Below, piece after piece: positions 47,480 through 54,987 of a DNA stretch of 64,000 bases; position 1 is the first letter of the stretch, and each line of letters opens with the position of its first letter. The stretch spans positions 1-64,000 of the forward strand of contig JBFWNT010000007.1 of assembly GCA_050250915.1 (NCBI GenBank), in the 5' to 3' direction. The notes beneath the pieces were generated by a model that searched no databases, was not told the DNA's origin, and saw only the letters and a program-made list of their open reading frames with translations. The position numbers were made by a program, and so were the translations under genes. The stretch comes from Miltoncostaea sp050250915 (GTDB lineage Bacteria > Actinomycetota > Thermoleophilia > Miltoncostaeales > Miltoncostaeaceae).

Positions 47480-48042
47480 GCCGGCACCTGCCGCTTGCGG
47501 AAGCCGTTGAAGGTGGCGTTCATCCCATGGTCCAGGCGGTACGTCCACGTGACCTCCGGGACGCAGCGGAAGACGGCGCCGGCGTCGAGGGCCCGCCTCC
47601 ACAGGTCCCAGTCCTCCCACCCGTTCTCGGCATCGGGGTTCCACCAACCGAGGTCGGCGAGCAGCTCCGTCCGCACCAGAGACGTCGCCGGGATGTAGTT
47701 CTCCCGCTGGAGGCGGTCCGCGTCGAAGTCGCTGTTCGGGGACCACCCGGGGCGGCCGAGGACGCGGCACCACGACCAGATGATGTCGGCGCCGGCGCTC
47801 GCATCGAGGAGCTTCTCGAGGTGGTCGGGGTGGGCGACGTCGTCGGCGGCGAGCTGGCTGACGAACTCGGTGGTGCACCCGCGGGCCATCTCGTTCAGCT
47901 GCGGCACCGGCCAGCCGTCACGGAAGTCCATGCTGATGCGGTGGTAGGCGGGCTGGACGGTCTGCTGGAGGACGCTGGCGATGCAGGCGGGGAGGAACGG
48001 GGCGTAGGCGGGGTGGCACGTCGTGAGGACCGTGACGCTCAC
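47476..48042 (-). CDS. GT2-family glycosyltransferase
   Basis: The 188-residue product starts with GTG (GTGA overlap). SVTVLTTCHPAYAPFLPACI opens the fold; LAADDVAHPDHLEKLLDAS contains the DXD-like metal loop; NGWEDWDLWRRALDAG provides the acceptor-side E-D-W-D motif. It is short for the family and likely just the catalytic GT-A domain. Acceptor and sugar are unknown. Confidence 0.82.
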   Translation of the reverse strand: MSVTVLTTCHPAYAPFLPACIASVLQQTVQPAYHRISMDFRDGWPVPQLNEMARGCTTEFVSQLAADDVAHPDHLEKLLDASAGADIIWSWCRVLGRPGWSPNSDFDADRLQRENYIPATSLVRTELLADLGWWNPDAENGWEDWDLWRRALDAGAVFRCVPEVTWTYRLDHGMNATFNGFRKRQVPA

Positions 48043-49151
48043 GCGCCCGCTCCGAGGGCGGCCAGCCGGCCTCGCGCGGCCGCGGCGTTGATGTCGCCGT
48101 TCTGGAACTCGACGTGGACCTGCTCCACCGAGTCCTCGCGCACGAGCACCGCCGGGCAGTCGATATGCCGCGCCCACACGAAGCCGGCCGGGACGCAGTC
48201 GAACGGCGCGACGTCGGGCAGCTCGAGGTCGAGGGCGGCGCGGACGTAGAGGTCCACCAGGTTCGCGCCGAGGTGGGCGGGAAGGTCGCAGATGGTGAAG
48301 AACCGGCCGGCGTTGATCTCCGTCGGCCGCGGCACCCCACCCGCGTCCTCCTTCAGGTCCACGCAGTACACGCCATTCGGCATCGGGTCGACCGCGCGGA
48401 CCGCAGCTGCCGCCGCCTCATTCGCCGCCTGGTGGTGCACGGTGCGGCACACCGCCGACGTCCCCGTGATCCCCGACGGCGACGCCCCCGGGTAGATGTA
48501 CTCCAGGCGCTCCCGGACGTAGCTGCCGAGGAGCTCCCCTGCCCGCCACACCGATGTGAACGCGAGGTTCGCCCCGGGCAGGTACTCCTCGGCGATGAAG
48601 TCCCACCCGCAGCGGCGGGCCCGCCAGTACGCGATCCACGCCTCCGCCTGATACCGGTCCTCGACGAGGGTTGAGCCGCGACCACCGGCGCCGGAGGCGG
48701 CGCGCAGCCAGTACGGGTAGCCGAAGGTGCTGGCCGCGAGGTTGAGGCCCAGCTCGACACTCTCGATCTGCACGGAACCCGACGTGAGGCCAGCACGGCA
48801 CCACGCGACCTGAGACGAACGCTTGCTCTGGCACCGGTCGATCACGGCCTCGGATGGAAGGCACGTTGTGGCGGACAGCCGACCGGCGAAGCGAGCGAGG
48901 AACTTCACCAGCGGGTCCGGCTGGGCGACGACCAGGTCGATGCACATCACGTCGCAGTAGCCGGCGAGGCGGTCCGCCAACGCGAGGCCCGCCGGCGGCG
49001 CGAGGTACGTCTCATCGGCATCCGGCCAGTGGAGGTGGTGGGGGTTCTCATCCCACGCCGAGATCCAGTACGGCTCCGGCGCGATCCGCAGCGCGCGGAT
49101 GAAGTTGACGCCGGCGGGTCCACCCGCGCCGAGGACCAAGACCCGCTTCAC
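48039..49151 (-). CDS. ATP-grasp ligase
   Basis: The 370-residue product has a pre-ATP-grasp head (VKRVLVLGAGGPAGVNFIRA), a lysine-rich ATP-binding part (IDRCQSKRSSQVAWCRAG), the grasp loop ASGAGGRGSTLV, FIAEEYLPGANLAFTSVW and the metal region PRPTEINAGRFF. ATP-grasp enzymes join acids to amines. Those in glycan clusters often make activated sugar or amino-acid conjugates, but the substrate is not known. Encoded between glycosyltransferases with overlapping stop and start. Confidence 0.8.
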   Translation of the reverse strand: MKRVLVLGAGGPAGVNFIRALRIAPEPYWISAWDENPHHLHWPDADETYLAPPAGLALADRLAGYCDVMCIDLVVAQPDPLVKFLARFAGRLSATTCLPSEAVIDRCQSKRSSQVAWCRAGLTSGSVQIESVELGLNLAASTFGYPYWLRAASGAGGRGSTLVEDRYQAEAWIAYWRARRCGWDFIAEEYLPGANLAFTSVWRAGELLGSYVRERLEYIYPGASPSGITGTSAVCRTVHHQAANEAAAAAVRAVDPMPNGVYCVDLKEDAGGVPRPTEINAGRFFTICDLPAHLGANLVDLYVRAALDLELPDVAPFDCVPAGFVWARHIDCPAVLVREDSVEQVHVEFQNGDINAAAARGRLAALGAGA

Positions 49152-49414
49152 TGCGTCCTCCGGGCCCGCTCGCACGCCTCGAGCGCCTCCAGGCGCGTCA
49201 CCGGCCCGCCGAGGAAGTGTGTGCGGCACGCATCCGACGCGTCCTCCAGGGCGCGGATCCGCTCCAGCGACATCACGCCGTCGTCCACCTTCACCCCCAG
49301 CGCCGCGCGCAGGGCGGCGATCTCCCCGTACGCCCGCGTCAGCTCCATCGACTTCTCCCGCAGGATCACCTCGACGCCTGCGAGCACATCGGGAGTGGCG
49401 ACCGCAGTCGTCAC
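49148..49414 (-). CDS. Small helical phage protein in the glycan module
   Basis: The 88-residue product starts with GTG overlapping the previous stop. VEVILREKSMELTRAYGEIA and MSLERIRALEDASDACRTHF predict two helices. It may scaffold the neighbouring enzymes; nothing more can be said. Confidence 0.55.
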   Translation of the reverse strand: MTTAVATPDVLAGVEVILREKSMELTRAYGEIAALRAALGVKVDDGVMSLERIRALEDASDACRTHFLGGPVTRLEALEACERARRTQ

Positions 49415-50643
49415 GCCGCGGCCTCCGCCGCCGCCGGCAACAGCACCTCGGGGATCTCCACGCTCGTCACCCGCTGCAGGTCCGCGCGGCGCGCCTCCAC
49501 CTCGGCGAGGGCCGCCTCCCACAGCGGCCAGACGGCCGCGGGAGCGTGCGCGAGCGCCCCCTCGCGGCCGGCGGCGCCCATCTCGGCGCGGACCTGCGCG
49601 CCCGCCACGTACGCCTGCTCCATCCGGTCATGGAGGGCGGAGACATGCGGGAAGTGCCACCAGGCGCGGCCCGCGTTCATCCGCGGCTCCGCCTCCGAAC
49701 GGTCCACCCGCCACCCGCTCTTCGCGTACTGCGGCATCGCCGTCCACCCACCATGGATCGACGGCACCCCGCACGCCGCCGCCTCCAGCAACGGCATCCC
49801 CGCGCCCTCCCCGCCGCTCACGAGGGTCACGACGTCGAACGCCCGGTACAGGTTCGCCATCATCTCCGGCGTCGCCCCCACCGTGAGGACCAGGCCGTCG
49901 GTGAACATCACCGACTCCCGCGGGACGTCGTACCGCTCGACGAGCGCCTGCAGCATCAGCCCGTCGGGCGCCATCACGTGGGTGTGGAGGTACAGGACCG
50001 CGTCGTCATGGGCGGCCCGCAGGCGCGCGAACGCCGCGATCTGCTGCTCGAAGCACTTGCGGTCCACCCCCGCCGCCAGCTTGTTCATCGCGACCATCCC
50101 CACCACGAAGGCGCCCTCAGGGATGCCCCACGCCCGCCGGGCCTCCACCTGGTCGCCCGGGCAGTAGACGTCGGTGTCCACCATGTACGGGATGGTGCGG
50201 ACGTCGGTGATCCCCCGCACCCGCGCCATCGCCTCCGCGTGGTCGCTCGTCGCGATCGGCAACGTCACCGCCGGGCCCGGACCCGCGACGCCGCGGGCGT
50301 TCTCAGTGTCCATCGGCTCACCATCCACCGGGAACCACGGGATGTACGCGACGTCGGTGCCCTGGAAGCGCGGCGTCTCAATCGTCCACGGATCCGTGAT
50401 CACGACGATCCCGTCGGCGTGCAGCTGCCGGGCGAGCGGCACCATGAAGTCCTGGCTCGCGGGATGCCGCGACCGGGGGAACACCGGGATCCCCTCCCAC
50501 GTCATCTGCGCCGCCTCCAGCCCCCAGTAGGCGAGGACCGCCACCTCATGACCATGGTCACGCAGCTGCCGCGCCAACAGCGCGGTCTGCACCCCGTAAC
50601 CGGTGCCGGCGTGCGGAGGGTTCGAGAACAGGAGCAGACGGAT
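49411..50643 (-). CDS. GT4-family glycosyltransferase
   Basis: The GT-B fold protein has FVVGMVAMNKLAAGVDRKC, FDVVTLVSGGEGAGMPLLEA (the conserved E-x7-E region) and GVPSIHGGWTAMPQY. Starting at GTG 50592 drops the first strand and glycine loop. In-frame codons upstream encode IRLLLFSNPPHAGTGYG, a typical GT4 N-terminus, and the only codon well placed after AAGGAGG is ATC at 50643. The coordinates here therefore assume an ATC start (410 residues); GTG 50592 (393 residues) is the conventional alternative. Confidence 0.75.
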   Translation of the reverse strand: MRLLLFSNPPHAGTGYGVQTALLARQLRDHGHEVAVLAYWGLEAAQMTWEGIPVFPRSRHPASQDFMVPLARQLHADGIVVITDPWTIETPRFQGTDVAYIPWFPVDGEPMDTENARGVAGPGPAVTLPIATSDHAEAMARVRGITDVRTIPYMVDTDVYCPGDQVEARRAWGIPEGAFVVGMVAMNKLAAGVDRKCFEQQIAAFARLRAAHDDAVLYLHTHVMAPDGLMLQALVERYDVPRESVMFTDGLVLTVGATPEMMANLYRAFDVVTLVSGGEGAGMPLLEAAACGVPSIHGGWTAMPQYAKSGWRVDRSEAEPRMNAGRAWWHFPHVSALHDRMEQAYVAGAQVRAEMGAAGREGALAHAPAAVWPLWEAALAEVEARRADLQRVTSVEIPEVLLPAAAEAAA

Positions 50644-50653
50644 CGGGGCCTCC

Positions 50654-52108
50654 TTAGAGGATGAACGGGGTCGGGGCCGGCTGGGACGAGCCGTGGAGCG
50701 CGATGGTCGCCGCCACCAGCGGCGTGATGTCCACCTTCGACCTGGCCCGCGACCACGCCCACGAATCGCCGAGGGGGCGGGTCACCGCGGCGCGGACCGC
50801 CAGGTCGAGCTCGGGGTGGCCGCGGTGGTGCACGGCCCGCTGCGCGACGTGATCCACCAGGGCGCCGCACGCATCGACGAACTCCTGGGACGGCACCGCC
50901 GTCAGCGGGAACCCGGTCGCAGTGATCGCGTGCGCCACCGCCGCCGCCGGCGACCGCTCGGCGAAGAGGATCCCCGTCGGGCTGTACCGCTCCTCGAGCT
51001 CGGCGAGGCGGCCGGCGAGCCAGCCCGTCCCGGACCGCCGGTCGACCACCTCGACGTGGTAGCCGCCACCGGGCCGCGCACCCGCCGCGGCGATCGTCGA
51101 GACCGACCGGTCGGGGCTCACGTCGAACGCGAAGGTGACGGGGTCGATCGCCGCCGAGCCCTCGTCGACGAGCTCCTTCCACACCGCGAAGTCGATCGCC
51201 CCACCCGCGGTCGGGTCCGTCGCCGGCCAGTCGCCGATGCCGAGGCGCTCCACAGCGAACGTCCGCGCGTCCATCGACCGCCGCTCCCGCGCGACGTGCT
51301 CCTCGGTGATCCGCACACCCAGCGCCGGGTTCGCCCGCGCCCACGCCTCCGGATTACCGGCGACCTCCTCCGGCACCTCACTCGGGTCGATCGGCTTTCC
51401 CTCCTCGTCCTCCCCCGGGGCGGAGAACTCGAAGTAGGCGAGCGCCGGGTCCGTGCCGCGCAGCCCCCGCTCCCGGATCCGCGCCCACACCACCCCGTGG
51501 TCGTGGACCAGCTGGTCGACGGCGGACCCCGTGTAGACGACCTGGGGGTTCGGCCGCGCCGACAGCGTCGGCAGCGTCGCGCCCACCGCGGCGTCGTCGA
51601 GGATCATGCACTCGTCGTAGATCAGGCAGTCGCCGGTGAACCCGCGGCCGCCGCCCTTGGTGCGCGTCCGGAACCGGATCCGCTGCCGGCCGCGCAGCTC
51701 GATCCCCTCCTTGCCGTGCGCCCTCGACACGCTCATCACCCGCTGGTCGAGCTCCGGCGTCTGCTCGATCAGCATCAGCAGCCGCCGGAACGCCTCATCC
51801 GCCGTCGCGAACTCGTGGGCGGTGTGGACGATCAGCCGCTCGCCGAGGAGGAACAGCCCCGCCAGCTCCCGCGCCTCGAGGAGCCCACCCTTCCCGTTCT
51901 GGCGCGGCACGTTCAAGCCGACCTCGAACGCCGCCCACTTCCCGTCGTCGCGCTCACCGAGCATGTGCGTCAGCACCAGCTGCTGCCACAGGTCGAGGTC
52001 GAGGCCCGCCATCTGCGCCAGCTCGACCGCCTCATCGCCCGCCGACGACACGTACGGCGGGACGTGGAGGATCCGAGGCGCCTGCGCGCCGGCGACGGCG
52101 GTGCTCAC
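50654..52108 (-). CDS. Terminase large subunit
   Basis: The 484-residue motor cuts and packages phage DNA. The ATPase has VPRQNGKGGLLEARELAGLF (Walker A) and GDCLIYDECMILDDAAVG (Walker B with catalytic Glu). The nuclease half has FAFDVSPDRSVSTIAAAGAR (first metal Asp), GILFAERSPAAAVAHAI and later acidic residues, an RNase-H fold. GTG overlaps the small-subunit stop. Confidence 0.92.
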   Translation of the reverse strand: MSTAVAGAQAPRILHVPPYVSSAGDEAVELAQMAGLDLDLWQQLVLTHMLGERDDGKWAAFEVGLNVPRQNGKGGLLEARELAGLFLLGERLIVHTAHEFATADEAFRRLLMLIEQTPELDQRVMSVSRAHGKEGIELRGRQRIRFRTRTKGGGRGFTGDCLIYDECMILDDAAVGATLPTLSARPNPQVVYTGSAVDQLVHDHGVVWARIRERGLRGTDPALAYFEFSAPGEDEEGKPIDPSEVPEEVAGNPEAWARANPALGVRITEEHVARERRSMDARTFAVERLGIGDWPATDPTAGGAIDFAVWKELVDEGSAAIDPVTFAFDVSPDRSVSTIAAAGARPGGGYHVEVVDRRSGTGWLAGRLAELEERYSPTGILFAERSPAAAVAHAITATGFPLTAVPSQEFVDACGALVDHVAQRAVHHRGHPELDLAVRAAVTRPLGDSWAWSRARSKVDITPLVAATIALHGSSQPAPTPFIL

Positions 52109-52401
52109 GCGGCCGCGATCCGCTTCCGGCGCTTCCGCGCCAGGGCGTCGAGGCGATCGCCGCCGACCTCGACCGGGGCGTCCGGCTTCGCGGCCGGCGC
52201 CGCGGTGCTGACGCCCAGGCGGCCGAGCGTCTCCGTCAGCAGCTTCCCCGCCGCGACCTTCGCGCTCAGCGACGACGCGCCGGCGACGTCGGCCGCGACG
52301 GACCGCGCGAGCTCCGCCTCCCACGACTCGCCCGCGCCGGGGCTCGCGACCTCGGCCTGCGCGATCGCCCGCTCGACGGCGGCGACGAGGGCGACGCTCA
52401 C
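52105..52401 (-). CDS. Terminase small subunit candidate
   Basis: The 98-residue product is helical (VAAVERAIAQAEVASPGAGE, SSLSAKVAAGKLLTETLGRL) with a basic C-terminus (DALARKRRKRIA). It lies immediately before the large subunit after the HNH gene, the usual siphovirus order. Assignment rests mainly on position. Confidence 0.7.
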   Translation of the reverse strand: MSVALVAAVERAIAQAEVASPGAGESWEAELARSVAADVAGASSLSAKVAAGKLLTETLGRLGVSTAAPAAKPDAPVEVGGDRLDALARKRRKRIAAA

Positions 52402-52775
52402 CAGTCCCTCGATCGTTTTTCGGGAGCGGGGAGGGAAATGTGTCGGCGTAGCTTCGGAACTGAAGCCTCAGGGTCCCGACCACCCCCCCCTTGCGCTTCG
52501 AGCAGCTGACGCTTGATCGCGACGTTCATGCCGCGGTTGCACTCGAAGCAGCACGCGACGAGGTTGCTGGGGTGGTCGCTTCCACCTGAGGCTGCGGGGA
52601 CGACGTGGTCCACCTCGGTGGCGCGTGCGCCGCAGTACTGGCACGTGCGGTTGTCGCGGGCGAGGATCATGGCCCGGCGCATGCGCCATGCGTACGTGCT
52701 GGTGCGTCGGCTCGATGCGGACCGTCGGCCGGTCGCTCGCCTCGACCTGCGCGGTGGGCGTGTGACCTGGGCCAT
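52398..52775 (-). CDS. HNH endonuclease beside terminase
   Basis: The product, about 125 residues from ATG 52775, has a zinc-bound HNH core: NRTCQYCGARATEVDHVVPA, then GGSDHPSNLVACCFECNRGM. Such HNH proteins next to terminase assist cos cleavage in HK97-like phages, which suggests cohesive-end packaging. The open frame extends to 52955, but the extra residues look non-coding. Confidence 0.8.
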   Translation of the reverse strand: MAQVTRPPRRSRRATGRRSASSRRTSTYAWRMRRAMILARDNRTCQYCGARATEVDHVVPAASGGSDHPSNLVACCFECNRGMNVAIKRQLLEAQGGGGRDPEASVPKLRRHISLPAPEKRSRDW

Positions 52776-52939
52776 GTGCGACTGGGCGGGTGGCTGTTGA
52801 GACAGCTCACCCGCTGGCAACGGTAGGGAGGGTGCGGCGTTCTGGTCGCCGCGTCCTGGTCCTGTGCGCCGGGGTTTCCACGCCCGACGGACCGTGGCCG
52901 GGACCATAGCGCACAAGACGGTCAGAACGCTCATGACGG
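52776..52939. other. 164-bp gap, possible cos or late-promoter region
   Basis: This is the only sizeable break in the first half of unit A. It lies just before HNH-terminase, where cos sites often are. GACGGTCA occurs twice near its upstream end (52917 and 52935) and TATGGT on the minus strand could be a -10. Neither is decisive. Confidence 0.4.
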
Positions 52940-53152
52940 TCACTTCGGTCCCCACTCGTCGAGCCTGGGCTGGTGGTGGGGGGTGGTGCCGTCGATGGCG
53001 CCGGCGTGGAGGCCGATGGCGGGGATGCGGGGGGGCTTGAGGTCGCCTGGTGCGGGGCCGTCGAGGTCCATGCGTGGGCCGGGTTCGCTCTGGCCTGTGG
53101 CTTCAGCGACGAGGCGGTCTACCTCGGCCTGGACGTGGGCTGGGAGCTTCAC
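52940..53152 (-). CDS. Small phage protein, 70 residues
   Basis: MKLPAHVQAEVDRLVAEATG begins a helix, followed by a Pro/Gly-rich segment (RMDLDGPAPGDLKPPRI) and IPAIGLHAGAIDGTTPHHQP. Unknown function; the ATG overlaps the previous stop. Confidence 0.6.
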   Translation of the reverse strand: MKLPAHVQAEVDRLVAEATGQSEPGPRMDLDGPAPGDLKPPRIPAIGLHAGAIDGTTPHHQPRLDEWGPK

Positions 53153-53337
53153 GGTCTGCTCCTCTCGATGGCCCGTTCGGCGGCGTCGAGGCTCTCTCGG
53201 ATGGCGGTCTTGCTGACGCCTTGGAGGCGGGCGATGCGGTCGATGCTCCAGCCTTTGATGTGGCGGAGGACCCAGCGGGTGAGCTGGGTGTCGGTGAGGG
53301 CCTGGACGGCGAGGTCGGCGTCGGGGTGGCCGCTCAC
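53149..53337 (-). CDS. Sigma-region-4-like helix-turn-helix protein
   Basis: The 62-residue product has VLRHIKGWSIDRIARLQGVS followed by KTAIRESLDAAERAIERS, a helix-turn-helix of sigma-70 region 4 or transposase type. GTG overlaps the upstream stop. Standing at the border between replication and late genes, it might be a late-gene activator. Confidence 0.6.
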   Translation of the reverse strand: MSGHPDADLAVQALTDTQLTRWVLRHIKGWSIDRIARLQGVSKTAIRESLDAAERAIERSRP

Positions 53338-53735
53338 GCGGCTTTCCAGGTGGTGCGGTGGAGGCCGTCGGTGCAGCTGGCCCATCCGTTGCCGTCGACG
53401 ATCACCTCGAGGTCGAGGCCGGCGGCCGTGCACTGGGGGCAGCGGTTGGGTGGGTTGTCGGGGATGACGATCGGGGTGCGCTTGATGGCTGCCCGGACGT
53501 AGTCGAGGAGTTCGGCGACGGGTGGTGGGAAGCGGCCGCCGACTTCGCGGATGGCGTTGGTGGTGCCGGCGGTGATGGCGGCTGGGTCGTCGGTCTGGAG
53601 GAGGGCTGCTCCGTATTCGCGGGCTGCTGAGTGGGGGTCGTCGTGGTCGCCCCAGCGGAAGGCGGGCCACATGCGGCGCATGCGGGTGACGGCGTCTTGG
53701 GCGGCGGCCTGGGTGGTCTGGGGTGGTCCGCTCAC
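53334..53735 (-). CDS. Helicase-loader-like phage replication protein
   Basis: The 133-residue product (RMRRMWPAFRWGDHDDPHSA; GRFPPPVAELLDYVRAAIKR) is helical with a C-terminal CPQC knuckle and DGNGWASCTDGLHRTTW. Proteins with such a loader-like helix plus zinc knuckle follow replisome organisers in many actinophages. Assignment is tentative. Confidence 0.55.
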   Translation of the reverse strand: MSGPPQTTQAAAQDAVTRMRRMWPAFRWGDHDDPHSAAREYGAALLQTDDPAAITAGTTNAIREVGGRFPPPVAELLDYVRAAIKRTPIVIPDNPPNRCPQCTAAGLDLEVIVDGNGWASCTDGLHRTTWKAA

Positions 53736-53893
53736 TGGTCCGTCTCTCTCTCTGCCGCGCGGCGCGTGTGCGCGGTAGTGGTCGACGGATGGGAGAGAGA
53801 GGGGTTTGTTCTTCTCTCCTCTACCTCTACCTCTGGACGCGAACCGTCACGTGACGCGTCACGTGACGTGGGACGTGACGGGTCACGTCTCAT
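53732..53893 (-). CDS. Repeat-encoded tail ORF overlapping the replisome-organiser gene
   Basis: The stop overlaps the next GTG exactly as elsewhere in this operon, so this frame is probably translated. It overlaps the end of the preceding gene in the +1 frame. The product MRRDPSRPTSRDASRDGSRP begins with SRDx repeats encoded by the 12-bp iterons. It is either a separate 53-residue ORF or, by frameshift, the C-terminal tail of the organiser. Confidence 0.45.
   Translation of the reverse strand: MRRDPSRPTSRDASRDGSRPEVEVEERRTNPSLSHPSTTTAHTRRAAERETDQ
53846..53893 (-). repeat. Four 12-bp iterons with a palindromic CACGTG core
   Basis: Copies begin at 53846, 53858, 53870 and 53882: GTCACGTGACGC, GTCACGTGACGT, GGGACGTGACGG and GTCACGTCTCAT. 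The exact 12-bp spacing and the location inside replication genes suggest an origin or initiator-binding site. Confidence 0.65.
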
Positions 53894-54230
53894 CGGCGGC
53901 CTCCCTTTTGCGTTCGCGGTGGGCCTTGCGTCGGTTGCGGGCGCTCTCACGGATGCGGCGTAGGGCTTCGGCGTCGGCCTGGTGTTCGTCCCAGTCGTGG
54001 ATGACCCAGCCTGTGCCGTTCGGGTGGAGGAACCCCTTGGCTTCGAGCTCGCGTAGGCGGGCGGGGGTGACGCGGGGGATGAGGCGGCCGGCGGTGGGTG
54101 GGACGCGGCCGCCGTTCTCCATCTGGGCGGCGTGTGCCCAGATGTTGATGAGGGCGCGGAAGGCGCCGTCGGTGAGGTCGTCCACCTTCTCGTGGGTGGC
54201 GATCCGCGTCTCGACCTTGAACCAGTCCAC
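53883..54230 (-). CDS. Replisome organiser-like (winged-helix) protein
   Basis: The 115-residue product MDWFKVETRIATHEKVDDLT ... GAFRALINIWAHAAQMENGG, with PARLRELEAKGFLHPNGTGW, matches the N-terminal winged helix of phage replisome organisers (DnaD/gp-like). The basic KAHRERKREAADE C-terminus ends at a stop inside the iterons; related proteins often continue with charged repeats. Confidence 0.72.
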   Translation of the reverse strand: MDWFKVETRIATHEKVDDLTDGAFRALINIWAHAAQMENGGRVPPTAGRLIPRVTPARLRELEAKGFLHPNGTGWVIHDWDEHQADAEALRRIRESARNRRKAHRERKREAADET

Positions 54231-54467
54231 CTACGCTCCGATCTCCATCTGGATGCCGTCTGGGGGGAGCCGCCACCCACGCCCCACATGCACCACCTGC
54301 TTCGCCTCCCACAACTGTTCGAGGGCGACCTGGCAGGCGGGGATGCTGAGCGGCCGGCCGTGTTGGGCGACGTCGATGGCGAGGTGGACGGATCGTTCGG
54401 GGTGGGCGTCGGCGAGTTGGCGGAGGCGGACGAGGATCTCGGCGCGGAGGTCAGCGGACGGGATCAC
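54231..54467 (-). CDS. Small winged-helix-like phage protein, 78 residues
   Basis: ADLRAEILVRLRQLADAHPE ... CQVALEQLWEAKQVVHVGRG fits a winged helix. GTG start overlaps the upstream stop; it abuts the organiser gene. Confidence 0.6.
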   Translation of the reverse strand: MIPSADLRAEILVRLRQLADAHPERSVHLAIDVAQHGRPLSIPACQVALEQLWEAKQVVHVGRGWRLPPDGIQMEIGA

Positions 54468-54706
54468 TGGCGCTCACCGTGGACGCCGCAGTTGAGGGTG
54501 TCGTCCCAGCAGGTGCAGGCTGCGGCGTCTACGTCGTCGCGGAACGGGGACGCGAACACCTCCCGCAGATCCAGGGATTCGCGCTCCGCCGAGGGGCGCC
54601 TGATCCACACGCCCGGCGCCCTCTCCGACTTGCGCCACCCGGCGGCGCGGAGGGCGTGCTCCACCGCCCACCTGGCATCCGCAGACAGGTAGGGAGGCGG
54701 GGTCAC
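54464..54706 (-). CDS. Phage protein of unknown function, 80 residues
   Basis: AVEHALRAAGWRKSERAPGV resembles a small toxin-like or HTH-like fold, followed by a C-terminal CTCWDDTLNCGVHGE cysteine cluster. Unknown. Confidence 0.6.
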   Translation of the reverse strand: MTPPPYLSADARWAVEHALRAAGWRKSERAPGVWIRRPSAERESLDLREVFASPFRDDVDAAACTCWDDTLNCGVHGERQ

Positions 54707-54987
54707 GCGCCGTCCCGCCGCAGCTGCCCGATGACGCCCGGGTCGTCGATCTGGACGACGTCTTCGGTGAACCCGACGTTCGGCTCACGGAGGCGGCAGG
54801 CGATCAGCTCGCGGTCCCTCAACTGTTCGTCGAGGGTGGCGAGGATCACCTCGGGGCAGCCGTCATCCCGGATCAGGAGGTACACGGGCTCGCGGGTCTC
54901 AACCTGGGGGTGAGGGATTGAATCCCGCATTCCTGCAGGGGTGCAGCGGCTCGGGCGGTGACCCTCGACCCATGCGCGAGGGTTCAT
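54703..54987 (-). CDS. Phage protein of unknown function, 94 residues
   Basis: REPVYLLIRDDGCPEVILAT and CRLREPNVGFTEDVVQIDDP form an alternating strand/helix protein. ATG overlaps the previous stop. Confidence 0.55.
   Translation of the reverse strand: MNPRAWVEGHRPSRCTPAGMRDSIPHPQVETREPVYLLIRDDGCPEVILATLDEQLRDRELIACRLREPNVGFTEDVVQIDDPGVIGQLRRDGA

Noticed and set aside
46946..49886. Plus-strand frames over the glycan module
   Set aside because: No motifs; the minus-strand glycosyltransferases and ATP-grasp have full catalytic signatures.
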